The position numbers were made by a program, and so were the translations under genes. The notes below the pieces were generated by a model. It did no database searches and was not told the DNA's origin. It saw only the letters and a list, made by a program, of their open reading frames with translations. From Agelaius tricolor (Eukaryota; Chordata; Aves; Passeriformes; Icteridae), in contig JALJCS010000020.1 of NCBI GenBank assembly GCA_023055355.1, positions 9,035,001 to 9,099,000 of the forward strand: a stretch of DNA of 64,000 nucleotides, written 5' to 3'. The first letter of the stretch is position 1, and each line of letters opens with the position of its first letter. Positions 58,537-64,000 of this stretch are shown piece by piece.

Positions 58537-61500
58537 AAATGGTTCAAAAATATCACTTTAGGTTTCTCATTGTCAAGGCTTTATTTCAACCACCAGAGAG
58601 AACAGGCAGATTTAGTAACAAAGATGTTCAGCCCCCTTGGCCATAATCTTCCTGGGCTTCAGAGTAATTTTAAGCAGTCTGCATCTACAGTTTGAAAACT
58701 TGAATTCAAAGATCTAATACAAAACAGGTAATAAGCAGAGGAGCAGAGGGCACAGAACTGTGCTACTTTATTCTTCTCAGCACAGTGACCTTGGCTGAGC
58801 TTTGCATCTTTTATATTGCCCAGTGGAAGATGTGATAAACTGAATGGCGGGAGAAGGTACAGAAGTTCCTGTATGTTGGATGACAAGATCCTGTAGTTTT
58901 TAACATCTACACAGGGTGTCTACATTTAGGAAGAGTCAACAGCACTCCAAGTTTGGAGACCTCCTTGGTGGAGTTCTTCAAAATTATGTTTGTAACTAAA
59001 TTGAAAGTAACTTGAACTAGGCTTTGACAGTTACTGGTTTCAATGACTATGGGAAGGGGATAGGAGATGAAGTAGATGCTCACCTGTTTGTTCTTAGAAA
59101 AGACACTCTGGTGTTGGTATAATCAGCAGAACCCTTGGCCTTCCCTTCCCCCTGCATCAGGACCACTGTTCCTTTGCACAGCTTTTATATTGAGCACAAG
59201 GACCAATAAATAACAAGGGAGCCTATAAATAAATACAGCTGTGAGCCAACAAAGGCTTCTGACAAATGATGTTTATTGAATTTCTCACGTGTGGTCCAGT
59301 TTGAGTCCAAGAGTGGGGCTTGCTATGATTTTTAAAGTATATTTTCTGCCCAAGCTTGGGATTGCCCTCTGTTGGACTAAGGAGATCTCTGGCTAGCTGA
59401 GGAAAGGAGAGGAATGTGTGAAAACAAGATGTTTTTTCAGTGAAGCTAGGCTCAAGGTATTAACTTTAGACAAATGAACCCAAGATCTGCTGATTATTTA
59501 CATGAGAGGGTTTATGAGAGAAAACAGTATCACTGCAGAGTGCTGACTCAGACAATACACACCTTCCCTCAACAATTCTACCTGATGCCATTGTCCTAGA
59601 AATGCAGTAATCCATACCTAGATTTAAGTCCATTTTATGGTAGCCTTCAAAAATGGTAGTCAGGTATGTATGTAGGTGTGGGCTGTTATAGGAGGTGTTG
59701 CATAGACAAGAGCACAGAAAGCCCCAGTCCCAAAGAGCTTGAAGTCTCCCACTCGAGCAGAAGTTCCAGGTCTGCTGGGTGCATGGAGTTCATTGGATCT
59801 CACCCATAGCCACCATGGGAGCTCTAGTCAGGTAAATTGACAAAGCATTAATTACTTCAAAGGAGAGCTAATGAGGCAATAAACCACAAGGGTGAAACTC
59901 AAATGGTTTATGGTGCCATTAGTAGACTGAAATGGAATTATAATTAGAGCAGGGCAAACGATTCATAGTCCACAATTTATCCAATGGATTTAGTGCTTGT
60001 TTCTGTTCATGAATTATGCACAAGTAGGCATATTTTAGGAATGTATTCATTGTTTTCAATTGCTCAGCAACCACTTTATATGGAGAGATTTCTGCCAATA
60101 TGAGTAGGCTTATACAGTTTGCATCTGGTTTCTCTTTACTTGGGGGGCTTTGTGTATATATTTGTGCTCTGCAGTGGCTCAGTGAAATTCTATGGTGTGT
60201 CTACTTCCTGGAATATTATAGAAAAACATGTTAATTGTACTGGGATATGTAGTAGTTACCTAAATTTGAAGGAAAACCTTTTTTGATCTTCAAAGATGAG
60301 TTTTTTGCTTGATGAACAGTCCTTCTGTAAATAGCTCAGCAGTAGGGCAAGACTTGCTCAAACATCCATGCCCTAAAATGAATAAAATTTGTGTGTCCAA
60401 ATGAAAGTGTGGTTCAGAAACAATGAAACATGACGAGGAAAGCTTCATTCCACTGCTTAGATCTTGACTTAAGTGCAGAATAATTCAAACATTTGTTGAG
60501 TGACAGTCTTATTTTGGGCTTTGAGGTGGTGTGGGGTTGAGCTCATAAAATTCCTCTTGGTGCTCTTCCAGTTTGCATAAAGTACTTGTATAATATAAGG
60601 GATGATCCTCTGTTGTGGGACTTCTTTCCTGTATGCTATCATTCATTTGGATTTATACAGGGAAACAATGTTGCTGAGAGGGGTCTAATGCTTGGAAAGG
60701 ACTGTGTGCACTCTGAGATGCTCCTCGTCCTTGCGTGGTGTGTTTGTCTCCATCTGGCTGTGCATGTACTGTTGTGTCACAGACTGTATTGGTGACATCC
60801 AGCTCCTTCACAGACCAAAAAATATGGGGCTACTTGGGAGTGTCCAGTCCTCTATCCAGTGAGATGTTCTGGTATGTTGAACTCTCAAGCCAAAATGTCT
60901 TGGGGGCCAGTCTGTCTTTTTGTTACATAGCCCTGTTCTCTTCTATGAAGAACATATTCAGAAGAGACAGAATTAAGCCACAAACCTTTATCTTCTCACA
61001 TTGCTGTGTCCTCTAGCCTGGCAATCAAGGATTGGTTCTTCTCTCAGGTGATTAAAAAGCTTAGCTTCTTAGAGTGAGGATGCTCTGTGCTGCCCAGTGG
61101 TCACCTGGCTCCATGTTTGTCTTCCTGAATAAATCATGCATTCTCCTTTTTCTATGACATGTTTAGCTCCATGATTTAAGAGCTTCGACATATAGCTCTT
61201 GTTTGTTCTTACATTTGTTAATATCTAACCATTAATTACCCATGAATGGGCTAATTAGGCATTAACCATTTATTATGGACCACCCAAAGAATCAGAACTT
61301 TCACAGACATCTATGTACTTAGTAACTCAGAATATCCCTGGGCTAGGGATGTCTGCATGTATTAGGGGAGTGCTTGCAAATCCCGGCCTACAAGGTAGTT
61401 ACAACATAGCTCAAAATTGGAACAAGTCATGCATGGAACAAATGCCTTGTAGGAAAAAAGGTCAGGATCTCAAATGGTGAAATATGGACCAGGAATTTGA

Positions 61501-63050
61501 TAACAACTTATCCTTTCTGAGAGGACAATATAATTGGAATTGATTTCTAGTTTGCATGTAACGCTTTGAATGAAGCTCACGTAGAATGAAATGGAAATAG
61601 AAAAACTATCCATGTCCTCTGAGATTATTTTGTGAGTTCTAATATTGTAAATATATTCTATACTTTATTAGAACAGAGACAGAGACACTTTGTAACAGCT
61701 TGTGTTCTTTATATTCTGGGTACCTGTTGACATTATTCTGCCATGATAGGTTAAAATTTCTGTTAGTGCAGCGATGATGAAAATCATCAGTGCAGAGGAG
61801 AAATGAACAGAAACTCAAGGTATCCTGGAAGTGGTCAACACAGAGATTGAGGCAAATACTACAGAACCAGGAGTAGGTGATGCTGATGCCAGAAGTGTTC
61901 AGTAACATCAACAGTCATTCTCTGGTGTTCTTAAGTGAACTGTGTGTCAGACTAATTGAGGTGCTGTTGCCTGGCCATAGTGAGCCTGGCTGGTTCTGTC
62001 TGCCTTGTGCTGTCTCTCCAAGAGCTCAGCAGCACCTCTTCTGTCTGCTCCCCTCCTGAAACATTTTCTCAGCTGATACTTGATGGGCCTCAGAATAACA
62101 TTATAAAACCCAGTCTGTAGGTCCAGTAGTGCTCCTGAGGCTCTAAGGTTTCTACTGTCCAGCTCAACAGTGTTGTATGGTCTGTCTCACTTTGGACTTT
62201 CTGTGTCTTTGTACATGACCCAGCAAAACCCAGCTCCAACTGTGAGTCACTGTACAGTAAAATAACAAAGTTGTTATTTAGATGTTTGAATTAAAAAGAT
62301 TGTGGAGCCTGTTTCTACCAAATTACTTTCCTATCAAATATTAATAAGCTTGGCTGGTTGGGGGTTTCTTTCAGAAGAAAAATCCAAGAGACATAAATCT
62401 ATATTAAAGCCTAAGTTCCTATCAAATGGAACTTTATGCACATTTGCTGTGGTTTCTCACTTTCTTTTTACTCAAGTGTAACAGAGGAAAGTCAGCAAAC
62501 CCCACAAAATTGTTATTTTCTCTCTTCCATCTTTTAGACCCAAAATTGTAGTTTGAATGCTGCTGTTTTCCCTAGCATGCATTTCTGAGTGTCTGCCCGA
62601 AGCAGAGATGACATGATACATGATGAAAGCCAAAGGGTTAATCTTCTAGGGACTCAAGACTAATGGCCCAGTAATGCTCACCCAAGAGGGAATTGTTGTG
62701 GCTGTTTCAGATCTCAGTCTTAGTCACTTTATAATAATTTGGAGATTTCCACTGGAACTTAGGTGGCAGTAGGAGCAGCTTTTAATAAGAGACAGCAGTG
62801 CTTGAGGTTGATACTTTGTACCTTGGATCAAAACCTTGCTCCTACCTCTCCTTCATCTGCTACTGAAACCTCTTGTTGCAGGGGTGTATGTGGCAGAAGT
62901 TCAGAAGATACTTCAATCCCTTTCAGTGGGGCCTTAAATTTTCATTAAAGCCACTCTTTGCAGCTCTCCTTCTGTCATGATTGTTATATAGGTACGAGAG
63001 AGTGCAGATTACTTTTGGGAGCATCCATATATGTGGTACAGAGAGTTTCT
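58537..63050. other. Non-coding sequence with possible regulatory stretches
   Basis: No coding exon or recent repeat is recognised. The intervals 59830-60080 and 61180-61320 have dense homeodomain-type cores and almost no simple repetition; the latter includes the dyad listed separately. The remaining sequence shows only short ORFs. Confidence 0.55.
61233..61257. promoter_or_regulatory. Dyad-symmetric pair of TAATTA homeodomain-type sites
   Basis: TAATTACCCAT at 61233-61243 and ATGGGCTAATTA at 61246-61257 form an almost perfect inverted repeat around GA, with one extra C in the right arm. Each outer end is a TAATTA core, the typical target of Q50 homeodomain proteins, which often bind as paired sites. 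Further TAAT/ATTA cores lie in the surrounding 100 bases. Site identity is from sequence only; occupancy and target gene are unknown. Confidence 0.4.
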
Positions 63051-63124
63051 GTATATATGTATATTTACATAGATATTTACATAGATATATACATATATAG
63101 ATGCATATATGCATTTACATGCAT
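63051..63124. repeat. AT-rich imperfect repeat with TATA/CATA steps
   Basis: A stretch of TATATATG, ATATTTACATAG and GATGCATATATGCAT units includes an exact 12-bp tandem copy of ATATTTACATAG (63061-63072 and 63073-63084). It is degenerate simple sequence. The overlapping ORF rich in Tyr and Ile at 62958-63347 is a by-product. Confidence 0.85.
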
Positions 63125-64000
63125 TCAGACAAGTCATGGAAAGTATAGGTGCATGTTTCTATCCATGGTTTTTGATCAGCACAGAGGTGTGTGCACAGGG
63201 GAGTCTGTGGAGCTCCGCATATGTCATGGAAGTAAACACTGCAAATATTGGATTCCTCCCTCTGATTTTTGTTGCTGTGGGAATTCTGACTTGCATCAAA
63301 TCCTCTTGAGCAAATGGTTTGGATTTGGGGACTCCTCCCCTTGCTAATGTGCTCTACCAATCTCTCTCTTATTGAAAGAAAGAAGAAGAAAGATGGAAGG
63401 CAGGAGAGAGAGCAGTGTAAAGGTCAGCCAGCACTGCAGCCCGACACAGAGATTTATAACCCTCCAAATTCTCCCTCACTCTGGCAGCATGTCTTTACAG
63501 ACTCACATTATCTCTATTAATACCAGCCACAAGGTCATTACTCAGGCACTGAGCCTTCCTCCAGCATAAATATTTATACAAGGCTGACCTGCGGCTGCTG
63601 CGTTTGCCTTTTATTTGATTTCTGCCGCCTTTTGTGTCTGTCAGTAATGTCTTTAGCTGCTCTGGCTGGGACAGGGGGAGCTCAGAGGAGCCAGGGAGGG
63701 GTTAAGAAGGGAGTGAAAGAAAAGCGGGGGGGGCAGGGAGAGCAAGAAGAGAGGGATGGATGGGAGGTTGACATTTCATATGATCCCCATGGATGGTGAC
63801 TTAATAAACCCTTATTTCACATCAGCTGAATTTTTTAACAAGTCAGTATTTTGCAATGAGATTATAAATTTAGTGAAATTTTCCTTTTATGTACTCAAGA
63901 AGATAAGAGTGCAAGAATCTTTTGTGTATGAAGTGTTGCTTTTGCTGGAGATTATTGGGATTTTAGAGATCTATTCCAGAGAATAAGCTAAGGTTAGTTT
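63125..64000. other. Non-coding sequence with purine-rich tracts and possible regulatory block
   Basis: Purine-rich tracts occupy 63374-63415 and about 63682-63768, the latter with several GGG runs that could form a G-quadruplex. The intervening 63440-63660 sequence is complex, with few CpGs except around CTGCGGCTGCTGCG near 63590-63603. It has the look of a regulatory element. No gene is recognised before the window ends. Confidence 0.5.

Noticed and set aside
62958..63347. 129-codon plus-strand ORF with Tyr/Ile/Asp-rich run
   Set aside because: The run is the translation of the AT-rich imperfect repeat at 63051-63124; the rest is unremarkable.
1..64000. CRISPR array, operon structure, toxin or defence genes, endogenous retrovirus with long terminal repeats
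   Set aside because: No regularly spaced repeats, no prokaryotic gene organisation, no paired LTR-like repeats and no gag/pol-like frames were seen. The sequence is eukaryotic non-coding DNA.

Overview
The window looks like non-coding DNA of a bird, most probably a passerine songbird. The bird call rests on the 3' ends of CR1 LINEs (35738-35928 and 36352-36590). The passerine call rests on a minus-strand SINE at 35281-35418, which has a tRNA-Ile-derived head and a CR1-type tail, the architecture of the TguSINE family known from passerines. Two much older CORE-SINE/MIR-type copies and three possible remnants of old amniote repeats fit a slowly evolving avian background. No bacterial, plasmid or viral gene organisation is present.

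I recognise no protein-coding gene, rRNA, functional tRNA, known microRNA or CRISPR array. The open reading frames are short, overlap on both strands, and match no protein family I know. The longest (35831-36358 minus) lies in a CpG-rich minisatellite, and the next (14306-14791 minus) is unrecognised. I read the window as a gene desert or part of a very large intron.

Layout. 1-14300 is AT-leaning unique sequence. 14306-14800 is a mildly GC-rich patch holding the second longest ORF. 14880-25600 is unique sequence with an AT repeat, a G-quadruplex motif, a possible old repeat remnant and one MIR copy. 25601-25835 is a second MIR copy headed by a perfect 23-bp palindrome. 31682-31758 is a GGGAT pentamer array. 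35281-36590 is the main repeat cluster: SINE, CR1 (plus), CpG-rich minisatellite, CR1 (minus). 43237-43324 and 53122-53240 look like old palindromic elements. 45976-46023 is an (ATT)16 microsatellite. 46990-47165 is a short CpG-rich block. The right-hand third (47-64 kb) has several stretches dense in homeodomain-type TAAT cores, including a dyad-symmetric pair at 61233-61257, and could hold distal regulatory elements.

Repeat calls rest on remembered family consensus features, not on a database search. Regulatory and exon suggestions are inferences from a single sequence, and conservation cannot be judged here.
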